The notes under the pieces: model-generated | What the model was told of the DNA's origin: nothing | The model's database searches: none | The model's input: only the letters and a program-made list of their open reading frames with translations | NCBI GenBank assembly: GCA_009692155.1 | Contig: SHZW01000018.1 | Coordinates: 1-39,473, forward strand | DNA from: Nitrospiraceae bacterium | GTDB lineage: Bacteria; Nitrospirota; Nitrospiria; Nitrospirales; Nitrospiraceae | Direction: 5' to 3' | Length of the DNA: 39,473 bases | Position numbers and translations under genes: made by a program | Shown here: positions 1 to 7,672 of the stretch, one piece after another | Layout of the letters: the number at the start of each line of letters is the position of its first letter | Numbering within the stretch: position 1 is the first letter of the stretch

Positions 1-2
1 GT

Positions 3-78
3 GGGCGATTAGCTCAGCTGGAAGAGCGCTCCCCTCACACGGGAGAGGTCACTGGATCAAGACCAGTATCGCCCACCA
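3..78 (+). tRNA. tRNA-Val (anticodon CAC)
   Basis: A full cloverleaf can be drawn. The acceptor stem pairs 3-9 with 68-74, the D stem 12-15 with 24-27, the anticodon stem 29-33 with 41-45, and the T stem 51-55 with 63-67. The anticodon CAC is at 36-38, which reads GUG (Val). The 3' CCA (76-78) is encoded. The T loop (56-62) reads ATCAAGA, so the position equivalent to 54 is A rather than the near-universal T; the other conserved T-loop bases are present. Its promoter would lie outside the window. Confidence 0.95.
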
Positions 79-234
79 TACCGCACTTCGTGTGAGCCGT
101 CGGCTCTTCATCGCTTTATCGTAATTGGCGCCGACGGAGAAACCCTCAAGTGATTCTTTATTGGGGTTGCGGGCGGTAGTTACTTTGCCTCCAGTGGCTT
201 AGATTCTTCGCCGAATCCCCGGAGTCCCACTCAG

Positions 235-1554
235 ATGCGCGAGGATGTGGTCGTCGTGGGAGGCGGGCTCGCCGGATCCGAAGCGGCCTGGCAGGCGGCC
301 TCTCGCGGAGCCCGGGTGACGCTCTACGAGATGCGCCCCAAGGAGCCGACCAAGGCCCACAAAACGGGCTTCCTTGCCGAACTCGTCTGCTCCAATTCGC
401 TCGGCTCCACCGATAGCGTGAGCGCCCCCGGCCTCCTGAAAGAGGAGATGCGGCGGCTCAATTCTCTCATCCTCCGCGTGGCGGACGAAGTCCGCGTCCC
501 GGCCGGCTCGGCTCTTGCGGTGGACCGCGACCAGTTTTCGCAGAAAATCACGCAGGCGCTCGAGAGCCATCCGAACATCCGCATACTCCGAGAAGAGATT
601 GCCGACATTCCGACCGACTGCGTCTGCATTATCGCCACCGGCCCGCTCACCTCCGACAAGCTGGCCGCCGCCATCCAGCGCCTCACGCACTCCACGCATC
701 TCTACTTTTTCGACGCCATCTCGCCGATCATCGACGCCGACTCCATTAACATGGATGTCGTTTTTCGCGCGTCGCGTTACGACAAGGGCGGCGCCGATTA
801 CCTCAACTGCCCGATGGACGAACAGACATTCAATGCGTTCTACGACACGATGATGGCCGCCGAAAAAGTCCAGCCCAAGGAGTTCGAGAAAAACACGCCG
901 TACTTCGAGTCCTGCCTCCCCATCGAAGTCATGGCCGAACGCGGCCGGCAGACGATGCTCTTCGGCCCCTTGAAACCGGTCGGCCTGGACGACCCCAGAA
1001 CCGGCGCGCGATTCCACGCCGTCGTGCAGCTCCGCGCGGAAAACCGCCACGGCACCTGCTACAACATGGTCGGCTTCCAGACCAAGCTCACCTACGGCGA
1101 GCAGAAGCGCGTGTTCCGCATGATCCCGGGATTGGGGCAGGCCGAGTTTCTCCGCTACGGCAGCGTCCACCGCAACACCTTCATCAATTCACCCGAGCTG
1201 TTGCGCAACACTCTGCAGCTCAAGAGTCGCGGTACCGCGTTCTTCGCCGGGCAGCTCGTGGGCGTGGAAGGGTACACCGAATCGGCGGCGATGGGTGGAC
1301 TGGCCGGCCTCAACGCCGCGCGGGGGCTGGCCAACCTGCCGTTGGTGACGCCACCGCCGACCACCGCGCACGGTGCGCTGCTGAACTACATCACCACCAC
1401 CGAGCCCAAACACTTTCAACCGATCAATACGAATTTTGGGCTGTTCCCGCCGCTGCCGGATCGCGTCCGTGACAAGGAGCAGAAACGGACCCGAATCGTT
1501 CAACGGGCGCTGGAGGACTTCGACGGATGGAAAAAAACATCCGAGCTTTCGTAG
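235..1554 (+). CDS. trmFO: Methylenetetrahydrofolate-tRNA-(uracil-5-)-methyltransferase TrmFO
   Basis: This 439-residue flavoprotein matches TrmFO in length and layout. TrmFO makes ribothymidine at position 54 of tRNA, using methylene-tetrahydrofolate as carbon donor and FADH2 as reductant, in the cytoplasm. The N-terminal dinucleotide-binding loop (VVGGGLAGSEAAW, about residues 7-19) binds FAD. The family motif ELVCSNSLGS carries Cys52, and a GxxxGVEGYTESAAMGG-type segment lies near residue 340. The ATG at 235 follows a GGAG about 10 nt upstream. The last 28 nt overlap xerC, so the two are probably co-transcribed. A trmFO-xerC pair is a common bacterial arrangement. Confidence 0.95.
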   Translation: MREDVVVVGGGLAGSEAAWQAASRGARVTLYEMRPKEPTKAHKTGFLAELVCSNSLGSTDSVSAPGLLKEEMRRLNSLILRVADEVRVPAGSALAVDRDQFSQKITQALESHPNIRILREEIADIPTDCVCIIATGPLTSDKLAAAIQRLTHSTHLYFFDAISPIIDADSINMDVVFRASRYDKGGADYLNCPMDEQTFNAFYDTMMAAEKVQPKEFEKNTPYFESCLPIEVMAERGRQTMLFGPLKPVGLDDPRTGARFHAVVQLRAENRHGTCYNMVGFQTKLTYGEQKRVFRMIPGLGQAEFLRYGSVHRNTFINSPELLRNTLQLKSRGTAFFAGQLVGVEGYTESAAMGGLAGLNAARGLANLPLVTPPPTTAHGALLNYITTTEPKHFQPINTNFGLFPPLPDRVRDKEQKRTRIVQRALEDFDGWKKTSELS

Positions 1555-2483
1555 CGTTCCTCAAAGACGAACGCGGCGCGTCGTCCGAAACGATTCGCGC
1601 CTATCACTCGGACCTTCGACAGTTTCTCACCTTCGCGTCGTCGAAACGTCCCCCCGGAGCCGCGCCGTTGAAGCCCCTGGACGTGGACCCCATGCTGGTC
1701 CGCGAATATCTCTATTGGCTGGACCGGCGGCAGGAGCAGAAATCCTCCATGGCGCGCAAGCTGGCGGCACTCCGCACCTTCTACCGCTATCTGAACCGGA
1801 ACAAAACCCGCCGGGTGAATCCGGCCGCCGAGGTCCGCACGCCGAAGCTGCCGCAACGGCTCCCGCGCGTTCTGACCAAAGACGACGCAAACGCGCTCAT
1901 GGAGTTTCCCGAAGGCGACGGCCCTGCGGCGCGGCGCGACCGCGCTATCCTCGAAACGCTGTACTCCACCGGCGCGCGCGTGAGCGAACTGGTCGGCATG
2001 AACCGCGCGGATCTTGATGTGAAGGAAGGCCTGGTGCGGCTCCGCGGCAAGGGACGCAAGGAGCGGATCGTCCCGATCGGCGATGTCGCCGTCGAGGCGA
2101 TCAAGGACTACCTCGCGTCATTGCCACGCCGCCCGCCACCCGTCATGCGTCACGCGGACCAGGGGCAGCCCGTGTTCCGCAACCACCGTGGCCGCCGCCT
2201 CACCGCACGCAGCGTGGCCCGACTCGTCGCACGCTACTCGGCGCAGCTCGCGGGCGGACGTGTAAGCCCGCACGCGCTGCGCCATTCCTTCGCCACGCAT
2301 CTGCTCGACGAGGGCGCCGACCTGCGCGCGATTCAGGAAATGCTCGGCCACGCCTCGCTCGCCACCACGCAAAAATACACGCACGTGGCGATGGATCAAC
2401 TTATGAAGGTCTATGATCAGTCGCATCCGCGGGCGGGCCGGACGCCCGCCGCGCGCGCGACGTCCGGAAAAACGAAGTCGTGA
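1527..2483 (+). CDS. xerC: Tyrosine recombinase XerC
   Basis: A 318-residue site-specific recombinase that, with XerD, resolves chromosome dimers at dif. The N-terminal SAM-like core-binding domain spans about residues 1-105. The catalytic domain holds the full active-site set: Arg151 (STGARVSEL), Lys175 (RGKGRKER), His249-x2-Arg252 (SPHALRHSF), His275 (LGHASL) and the nucleophile Tyr284 (TQKYTHV). The ATG at 1527 lies inside the end of trmFO, with GGAGG about 10 nt upstream, which suggests translational coupling. The C-terminal tail after about residue 300 is basic and low in complexity. XerC rather than XerD is favoured by the trmFO neighbourhood; an unrelated integrase is unlikely because no mobile-element genes are adjacent. 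Confidence 0.93.
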   Translation: MEKNIRAFVAFLKDERGASSETIRAYHSDLRQFLTFASSKRPPGAAPLKPLDVDPMLVREYLYWLDRRQEQKSSMARKLAALRTFYRYLNRNKTRRVNPAAEVRTPKLPQRLPRVLTKDDANALMEFPEGDGPAARRDRAILETLYSTGARVSELVGMNRADLDVKEGLVRLRGKGRKERIVPIGDVAVEAIKDYLASLPRRPPPVMRHADQGQPVFRNHRGRRLTARSVARLVARYSAQLAGGRVSPHALRHSFATHLLDEGADLRAIQEMLGHASLATTQKYTHVAMDQLMKVYDQSHPRAGRTPAARATSGKTKS

Positions 2484-2495
2484 CGCAAGAAAAAA

Positions 2496-2524
2496 TTGTG
2501 TTGCGCTGAGTTATTTTGTAAGAT
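2496..2524 (+). promoter_or_regulatory. Candidate sigma-70 promoter of argB
   Basis: TTGTGT (2496-2501) and TAAGAT (2519-2524) are separated by 17 bp just after xerC. The start codon at 2537 is only 12 nt beyond the -10 box, so the leader would be very short or absent. No Shine-Dalgarno sequence is seen. Confidence 0.45.
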
Positions 2525-2536
2525 GCACGGTACGCG

Positions 2537-3451
2537 ATGGCTGCCATGAACAAACTCATCAAAAAAGCCAACATCCTCGTCGAGACGCTGCCCTACATCC
2601 GCGCGTTCTCCGACAAGACCATCGTCATCAAGTACGGCGGCAACGCGATGACGGAGGAGTCGCTCAAGCACAAGTTCGCGCAGGACATCGTGCTGATGAA
2701 ATACGTCGGCATCAATCCCGTCATCGTGCACGGGGGCGGGCCGCAGATCGACGAGATGCTCAAGCGGCTCGGGATCGAGGCCAAGTTCAAGCAGGGCGTG
2801 CGGGTGACGGACGAGCAGACGATGGAAATCGTCGAGATGGTCCTCGCCGGAAAAATCAACATGGAGATCGTGGACCTGCTCAACCGCCACGGCGGCCGGG
2901 CTGTCGGCGTCAGCGGCAAGGACGGCGGCTTCATCACGGCGAAGCCGCTCACCGTGACAGCCTGGATCGAAAGTCTCGGCATGGAGATGGACCCGGACAG
3001 CGACAGCGCGGAGGACGACACCTTCGGCTATGTCGGCGACATTCAAGCCATCAACCCACGCCTGATCGAAAAACTTCAGCAGGACAATTTCATCCCGGTC
3101 ATTGCGCCGATCGGAACCGATCGGGAGGGCAATACATACAATATCAATGCCGATCTCGTGGCCGGCGCCGTCGCCGCCTCTCTCAAGGCGGAAAAGCTCC
3201 TCATGCTGACGGATGTCAAGGGCATCCGCAACGCGCAAGGCCGCCACATCTCCACCCTCTCGCGGAAGGACATGCAACGGCTGGTCAAAAAAGGCGTCAT
3301 CCGTGAAGGCATGCTGCCGAAGGTCCACGCCTGCCTGGAGGCACTCGATGGCGGTGTCCAGAAGGCGCACATCATCGACGGCCGGATGCCGCACGCGATT
3401 CTCCTCGAAGTATTCACAGACAAGGGCATCGGGACGGAAATAATCGCGTAG
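2537..3451 (+). CDS. argB: Acetylglutamate kinase ArgB
   Basis: This 304-residue amino-acid kinase phosphorylates N-acetyl-L-glutamate with ATP, the second step of arginine synthesis, in the cytoplasm. Family landmarks are IVIKYGGNAM (phosphate-binding Lys/Gly-Gly), IVHGGGPQI (substrate loop), a GKDGG segment and LTDVKGI near the nucleotide site. An N-terminal helix (NKLIKKANILVETLPYI) resembles that of hexameric, arginine-sensitive ArgB, so feedback inhibition is plausible. ATG at 2546 (MNKLIKK) is an equally good start and matches many homologues better. The stop codon shares one base with the GTG of the next gene (TAGTG). Confidence 0.95.
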   Translation: MAAMNKLIKKANILVETLPYIRAFSDKTIVIKYGGNAMTEESLKHKFAQDIVLMKYVGINPVIVHGGGPQIDEMLKRLGIEAKFKQGVRVTDEQTMEIVEMVLAGKINMEIVDLLNRHGGRAVGVSGKDGGFITAKPLTVTAWIESLGMEMDPDSDSAEDDTFGYVGDIQAINPRLIEKLQQDNFIPVIAPIGTDREGNTYNINADLVAGAVAASLKAEKLLMLTDVKGIRNAQGRHISTLSRKDMQRLVKKGVIREGMLPKVHACLEALDGGVQKAHIIDGRMPHAILLEVFTDKGIGTEIIA

Positions 3452-4326
3452 TGCCTGATCTCGACACGCGCGACTGTCTGCTCACGCATCTCCGCGCTCT
3501 GATCGGCGAACGCCACCCACTCACATCCCTGGCTCATCTGCAGCAAGTCGAAGAGTACATCGCAGACACGTTTCAGCAACTCGGCTTGCAGGTTGCTCTG
3601 CACCCCTTCGAAGCGATGGGCGGGACGTATCGCAACGTGATCGCCTCTCTCCTGCCGACACACCAGGCCACAGGCCAGGACACCTCCCGGACACCGCTGA
3701 TTCTTGCCGCCCACTACGACACCGTCGAAGGCTCACCGGGCGCCGACGACAATGCCAGCGCCATCGCCGTCCTGCTGGAAACCGCGCGGCGTCTGCGCGG
3801 CGTGGATCGGATGCGCGAGATTCACTGCATCGGCTTTTGCCTGGAGGAGGAAGGACTTCTCGGCAGTCTGGCCTACGCTGCGGAACTCAAGACCGCCAGG
3901 CGGAATATCGCCGGCGCCATCGTGCTCGAATGCGTGGGCTATGCCAGCGGCAAGGAAGGCTCGCAAACCGTGCCGCCCGGTATCCCGATTGCGGTGCCGA
4001 CCATCGGAAATTTCCTGGCGGTTGTCGGCAACCAGGCCTCCGCCGCCCTGACGGTCTCAGTCGCACAAGCCGCGAAGCCACACGTGCCGGTCGTCCCCTT
4101 GGTAATCCCCGGCAACGGCGAACAGCTTCCGGACACGCGCCGCAGCGATCACGCCGCTTTTTGGAACTATGGATTTCCCGCCGTCATGCTGACCGACACC
4201 GCAAATTTCAGGAATCCGAATTACCACAAGTCCACCGATACGCTCGACACGCTGAATCTTGGGTTTCTTGAGCAAGTCGCCGATGCCGTGACCGCCTCGG
4301 CTACTACCATGCTGAAAGATGACTAA
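3451..4326 (+). CDS. M28-family zinc aminopeptidase-like protein
   Basis: A 291-residue M28 (aminopeptidase Y/QC-like) metallopeptidase. Expected metal ligands are visible: His in AAHYDTVEGSPGADDN followed by Asp in GADDN, the catalytic Glu pair in CLEEEGLLG, and a C-terminal His in NYHKSTDTLDTLN. The family removes N-terminal amino acids or cyclises N-terminal Gln; the substrate cannot be told here. No signal peptide is seen, so a cytoplasmic role is likely. The GTG start at 3451 overlaps the argB stop by one base, which indicates translational coupling. Nothing in the sequence links it directly to arginine synthesis. Confidence 0.8.
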   Translation: MPDLDTRDCLLTHLRALIGERHPLTSLAHLQQVEEYIADTFQQLGLQVALHPFEAMGGTYRNVIASLLPTHQATGQDTSRTPLILAAHYDTVEGSPGADDNASAIAVLLETARRLRGVDRMREIHCIGFCLEEEGLLGSLAYAAELKTARRNIAGAIVLECVGYASGKEGSQTVPPGIPIAVPTIGNFLAVVGNQASAALTVSVAQAAKPHVPVVPLVIPGNGEQLPDTRRSDHAAFWNYGFPAVMLTDTANFRNPNYHKSTDTLDTLNLGFLEQVADAVTASATTMLKDD

Positions 4327-4465
4327 GGAATACCGGAAGGACAAACGACCCTTGAATTTTTGCCTGTGTAATTAGATTCTACAGTCTCAGGTAACCTGGC
4401 ATTGGCCTTGCTTCTTCCTATAGGATTCTGTAAGAACGAGGGTGTAAAGCGAGAGGAGCGTGCCT

Positions 4466-4792
4466 TTGGAGCAACGACGGGAACGGCGGGTGCAAGTGCA
4501 ATATCCGATTTCTTTCGAGGGAAATCAAGGTGTTGGGAAAGGGAAGCTGTTCAACCTCTCCCTGGGAGGTTGTGGGATTGAAAGCGGCATCCATGTACAA
4601 ATTGGTGCAACGGTCACGCTCCGTGTGTACGTTCCGACACACAAGGAACCCATCCATATCGGTCGGGCCGGAGTGACCTGGTCGGCCGGTCAGGACTTCG
4701 GCGTGGAATTTGCCGACATGGACTCCAAAGAAAAGGAACGTCTGCAGAAGCTCATCGCGGATCTACAGGAAGGCAAGAGCAACATCCACTAA
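4466..4792 (+). CDS. PilZ-domain protein, putative c-di-GMP receptor
   Basis: A short (108 residues from this start) single-domain PilZ protein. The c-di-GMP-binding RxxxR lies at the N-terminus (EQRRERRVQVQYP), and the second motif (D/N)hSxxG appears as FNLSLGGCGIES. The hydrophobic beta-barrel positions follow (VTLRVYVP, GVTWSAGQDFGVEF). Such proteins bind cyclic di-GMP and change surface behaviour, motility or transcription through partners. The TTG at 4466 is chosen because AGGAG (4454-4458) sits 7 nt upstream; the GTG at 4460 is only 1 nt from that site. It is monocistronic and convergent with the next minus-strand pair. Confidence 0.8.
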   Translation: MEQRRERRVQVQYPISFEGNQGVGKGKLFNLSLGGCGIESGIHVQIGATVTLRVYVPTHKEPIHIGRAGVTWSAGQDFGVEFADMDSKEKERLQKLIADLQEGKSNIH

Positions 4793-4826
4793 AGAGCGTT
4801 CTCTCGGCGAAAACCCCTCCCGACAG

Positions 4827-5264
4827 TTAATCGCCTCCCTTGAACGCATCCCGATCGTACTCCTCGCCAATCTCATCCGGCTCTTTGTCCCCCAGGGCGC
4901 TCCGGAACGAGCCCCATAGTGCCCGGACTTGCGCGAAACTCCTGGCGGTATCGGCTGCCTCCGATCGAACGAGGAACCGGCTGCAGAGCTCGAGGCCGCA
5001 GCGGAAATGCTCTGCGATGGGCTTTTCGGCAGCCTGCTGCCAGGTGCTGTAGATGATGAACTCCTGAAATGCCTGGGCCTCAGGGTGGCGCTCACCCAGC
5101 GTCAGGAGCTGGCGGTAGGCTTGCACGGCTTCTTCGCCGGCGCTTGCCGAGAAGGTCGCTTCCAATTCGCAGGCCAGTTCTGCATCCAGACTCAGCTCGT
5201 TTCGCGTGTGCGCGAGTTGGAAGGCGCCCTGCGCGGCAATGGCGGGATCGAAGGACAAATCCAT
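4827..5264 (-). CDS. Conserved-looking hypothetical protein
   Basis: A 145-residue acidic, alpha-helical protein with no recognised domain, signal peptide or membrane segment. The sequence is rich in Ala, Glu and Leu with helical periodicity (for example GEEAVQAYRQLLTLGERHPEAQAFQEFI). Its length, a GAGG about 7 nt before the ATG, and an 18-nt gap to the upstream zinc-ribbon gene support a real gene in a two-gene operon. The function is unknown. A tetratricopeptide-like helical fold is possible but not demonstrated. Confidence 0.6.
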   Translation of the reverse strand: MDLSFDPAIAAQGAFQLAHTRNELSLDAELACELEATFSASAGEEAVQAYRQLLTLGERHPEAQAFQEFIIYSTWQQAAEKPIAEHFRCGLELCSRFLVRSEAADTARSFAQVRALWGSFRSALGDKEPDEIGEEYDRDAFKGGD

Positions 5265-5282
5265 CAGCGGGCCTCACACGAA

Positions 5283-5447
5283 TCACGCTTCATAATAGAC
5301 GACGATCGTGGCCTTGCCGCATTTGATGCACGCCCCCTGCTTGGTCATCGGCATCTTGCCGGCACTCTCGGCCGCTTTCACCTGCACGTCGTTCGCCCGG
5401 GCGTGGGTATTGTAGCACTCACTGCAATAGAGCGGGGTCTCGGCCAT
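5283..5447 (-). CDS. Small zinc-ribbon protein (54 aa)
   Basis: A short gene encoding 54 residues with two CxxC-type knuckles: YCSEC near the N-terminus (Cys8, Cys11) and CIKC (Cys40, Cys43). This spacing is typical of a structural zinc ribbon. The start is well supported by GGGGAGGG a few nt before the ATG. It lies 18 nt upstream of the 145-residue gene and probably heads that operon. Small zinc ribbons often bind nucleic acid or proteins, but the role here is unknown. Confidence 0.65.
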   Translation of the reverse strand: MAETPLYCSECYNTHARANDVQVKAAESAGKMPMTKQGACIKCGKATIVVYYEA

Positions 5448-5606
5448 CTAACCCTCCCCGGGCAGAGGACACAGCTCCCGATGCAGGGCGGATCGCAGCA
5501 GAATTGAACGGCCCGCATGGTAGGCGGTTGCGCATGACGCGTCAAGCACCGGAGGGGCGCTCGCGGCGCGAGCCTTCGATCGAAAATTGTGTTATTCTCC
5601 CCTCCC

Positions 5607-6650
5607 ATGACACCCGCGGGACACTACGCCTTGATGGTCGTGCAGGGGCCCGACCAGCCGCACATGTTCATACTGGCGCAATTCCCTGCGCGGATCGGCC
5701 GGAACGAGGACGATCAGGTTCGGCTCTCCGATCCCGCCGTCTCCCCCGCGCATTGCGAAATTTTCTCCATCGACAACGCGCTGTGGCTCACGGTGTTGAG
5801 CCCGGGCGCCCCGGTGACGGTGGATGGAACACCCGTGGCGCAGGGTGCGAAGGCACCGCTCACCGCCAACCGCAGCAAGATCGTGGTGGGCGGCACGACG
5901 CTGGCACTGCGGGATATCAGCGCGTTGCTCGGCAAGATGGAATCCGACCTTGACGCAGAAGAGCAGCTCGCCGCCCCGGGGAAGACGGCGAAGGCAGCCG
6001 GCCTCCCCGCGCACGACCAGACGATTTCCGATCTCGTGCCGCCGACGATGATGTTTAAATCCGAGATACAGGCCATGATGATGGCGGACGTGTGCAACTC
6101 CACCGGACAGGCCTATTCCGTATCCAAGGCTCAGGGTTCCGACGAGGCAAACAAACTGATGGGGAAAGCCATCCAGACGTTCTATAACCTGTTCGACCGG
6201 CATGCACAGACGCACCATGTGCTGCACGTTCTGAAGCCGGGGGACGCCGTGTTCGCGACGTTCCAGTCGCCGGACGATTGCCTCGCCGTCTGCTGCAAGG
6301 TGCTGTCCGATCTGGAGCTGCTCCGGCCGAAGCTTCAGGAGAAGGGGCTGATGCCGCTCAACGTGCGCGTGGCTGCGCATTACGCTCCGGTGCTGCATTC
6401 GACGGACCAATCGCAGTTCTTCGGCCTGCCGATCCACCTGACGAACCGCCTGCAGAGTCTGACTTCCGAGCAGGTCGTCGGCACCCTGGCCGGCGACTTT
6501 CCCAAGATCAACCGGATCTTTCTGACCGCCGAGATCTACAAAACCCTGCCGGCCGCCTGGGCGCCGCTCACCTGGAATGTCGGCTCGTTCACCGTGAAAG
6601 GATTTGCCGAAGAAGCCTTCCCCGTCTACGGCCTCAAGGGCAGGAGCTGA
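5607..6650 (+). CDS. FHA domain fused to a class III cyclase-like domain
   Basis: A 347-residue cytoplasmic protein. Residues about 15-100 form a forkhead-associated domain (RIGRNEDDQVRLSDPAVSPAHCEI: the GR, S and H phosphothreonine-binding positions are present). After a linker, residues about 155-330 resemble an adenylate/guanylate cyclase domain: MMADVCNST supplies the first metal Asp, LKPGDAVFATF the second, and GLPIHLTNRL the last motif. In that motif the usual Asn is His while the Arg is kept, so catalytic activity is uncertain. The FHA part suggests control by Ser/Thr phosphorylation. ATG 5607 is preferred; GTG 5589 is in frame upstream. A TATTCT lies 8 nt before the ATG and no Shine-Dalgarno sequence is seen. 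Confidence 0.75.
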   Translation: MTPAGHYALMVVQGPDQPHMFILAQFPARIGRNEDDQVRLSDPAVSPAHCEIFSIDNALWLTVLSPGAPVTVDGTPVAQGAKAPLTANRSKIVVGGTTLALRDISALLGKMESDLDAEEQLAAPGKTAKAAGLPAHDQTISDLVPPTMMFKSEIQAMMMADVCNSTGQAYSVSKAQGSDEANKLMGKAIQTFYNLFDRHAQTHHVLHVLKPGDAVFATFQSPDDCLAVCCKVLSDLELLRPKLQEKGLMPLNVRVAAHYAPVLHSTDQSQFFGLPIHLTNRLQSLTSEQVVGTLAGDFPKINRIFLTAEIYKTLPAAWAPLTWNVGSFTVKGFAEEAFPVYGLKGRS

Positions 6651-6678
6651 TCCAACGCAAGCTCGTAGACTGACGGGC

Positions 6679-6802
6679 GGGCTGCTGAAAACGCCCTCCA
6701 GCGTCGTTCTCGCGTCGCTCCCATCCTGCGACGTACCTAGAAATAGTACGTCTCGGCTTCTCGCTCGCTGCGGCCTAGCCGGAAGGGCGTTTTGATCAGC
6801 CC
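6679..6802 (+). repeat. Dispersed-type intergenic palindrome (REP-like hairpin)
   Basis: A 124-bp imperfect palindrome. The outer arm GGGCTGCTGAAAACGCCCT pairs with AGGGCGTTTTGATCAGCCC (6784-6802), and an inner arm near GACGTACCTA pairs with TAGTACGTC. Elements of this form, with a GCTGAAAA arm and a CGTACC inner hairpin, occur as multicopy intergenic repeats in Nitrospira genomes as I recall them. Only this copy is in the window. It may act as a terminator for the FHA gene or as a REP element. The rest of 6651-6937 holds only the msrA promoter region. Confidence 0.7.
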
Positions 6803-6872
6803 GGAATCAACAACGATGCGTGGGCCGTTTTCTCCTCTGCTGACTTCCGGACGAGCCTCGGCACACCCCGTC

Positions 6873-6902
6873 TTGTGACAGAGCAACCCGTCAGATTATA
6901 GT
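6873..6902 (+). promoter_or_regulatory. Candidate sigma-70 promoter of msrA
   Basis: TTGTGA (6873-6878) and TATAGT (6897-6902) with an 18-bp spacer. The msrA start is at 6938, preceded by AGGAGGG at 6924-6930, so this gene has an ordinary leader and ribosome-binding site. Confidence 0.5.
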
Positions 6903-6937
6903 GACCCAGCCGACTCATCATTCAGGAGGGCACGGGT

Positions 6938-7471
6938 ATGGCTGAGATCGCCACATTGGCCGGAGGATGTTTCTGGTGCCTGGAAGCAGTCTATGACCAG
7001 ACGAAGGGCGTGTTGTCAGTCGAATCCGGCTACATGGGCGGCACGAACGCCGACCCGACCTACGAGCAGGTCTGCTCGGGCCGGACGGGCCACGCGGAGG
7101 TCGTGCAGATCACGTTCGACCCGGCCGTGATTTCCCTTCGCGAACTGCTGGAGATGTTCTTCGTCATCCACGATCCCACAACGCTGAATCGTCAGGGCAA
7201 CGACACCGGCACGCAATACCGGTCGGCGATCTTCACCCACTCGCCGGAGCAGAAGCAGACGGCGGAAGCCGTCATCGCCTCCATCACGAAGGAGAAGGTG
7301 TACGACAATCCCATTGTCACGCAAGTTGTCCCCGCGACCACGTTCTACGCGGCCGAGGCCTATCATCAGGAATATTTCGTCCGTAATCCGTCGCAGGGCT
7401 ATTGCACCTATGTGGTGGGCCCAAAGGTCGCCAAATTCAGGAAACAGTTCGCCGGAAAGCTCAAAACATAG
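6938..7471 (+). CDS. msrA: Peptide methionine sulfoxide reductase MsrA
   Basis: A 177-residue repair enzyme that reduces the S-epimer of methionine sulfoxide in proteins, with thioredoxin as electron source. The active-site GCFWC motif is at residues 10-14, with nucleophile Cys11. ESGYMGG, YEQVCSGRTGHAEVVQI and the C-terminal QEYF-QGYC region complete the family pattern; the Cys in QGYC may be the resolving residue. There is no signal peptide, so it is cytoplasmic. A strong AGGAGGG precedes the ATG by 7 nt. It has its own candidate promoter and is probably a single-gene unit. Confidence 0.95.
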   Translation: MAEIATLAGGCFWCLEAVYDQTKGVLSVESGYMGGTNADPTYEQVCSGRTGHAEVVQITFDPAVISLRELLEMFFVIHDPTTLNRQGNDTGTQYRSAIFTHSPEQKQTAEAVIASITKEKVYDNPIVTQVVPATTFYAAEAYHQEYFVRNPSQGYCTYVVGPKVAKFRKQFAGKLKT

Positions 7472-7524
7472 CCCGCTCCAGTCTTTGTCTTCTCCTCCTC
7501 CCCTTATGGTAAAGTGACGTCCCG

Positions 7525-7671
7525 ATGCGAATCTTTATCCTGGGGGCCGGGGCGACCGGCTCGCTGCTCGCACAACTGCTGACGCGCCAGGGACACCAGG
7601 TCTGGCGTGGAGATAAAGACCCCGCGCGCGCACGGATGAAACTCCTGAAGCCGATCGACCACGAGGACTGA
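7525..7671 (+). CDS. 48-residue Rossmann-type mini-protein
   Basis: The ORF encodes 48 residues starting MRIFILGAGATGSLLAQLL. This is a beta-alpha-beta dinucleotide-binding start (GxGxxG) as found at the N-terminus of TrkA-N or saccharopine-dehydrogenase-like proteins, followed by RQGHQVWRGDKD where the second strand ends in an acidic residue. It then stops, far short of a whole Rossmann domain (about 130 residues). A TAAAGT lies 9 nt before the ATG. The Shine-Dalgarno (GAGG) of the next gene is inside its 3' end. It could be a truncated relic, a real small protein, or a translated leader for the methyltransferase-like gene. Confidence 0.5.
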   Translation: MRIFILGAGATGSLLAQLLTRQGHQVWRGDKDPARARMKLLKPIDHED

Positions 7672-7672
7672 C

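Noticed and set aside
199-1170. Long open frame antisense to trmFO, and similar long frames opposite argB, gcvP and nxrA
   Set aside because: Typical shadow frames of GC-rich genes: no ribosome-binding sites, no domains, and fully overlapped by well-identified genes.
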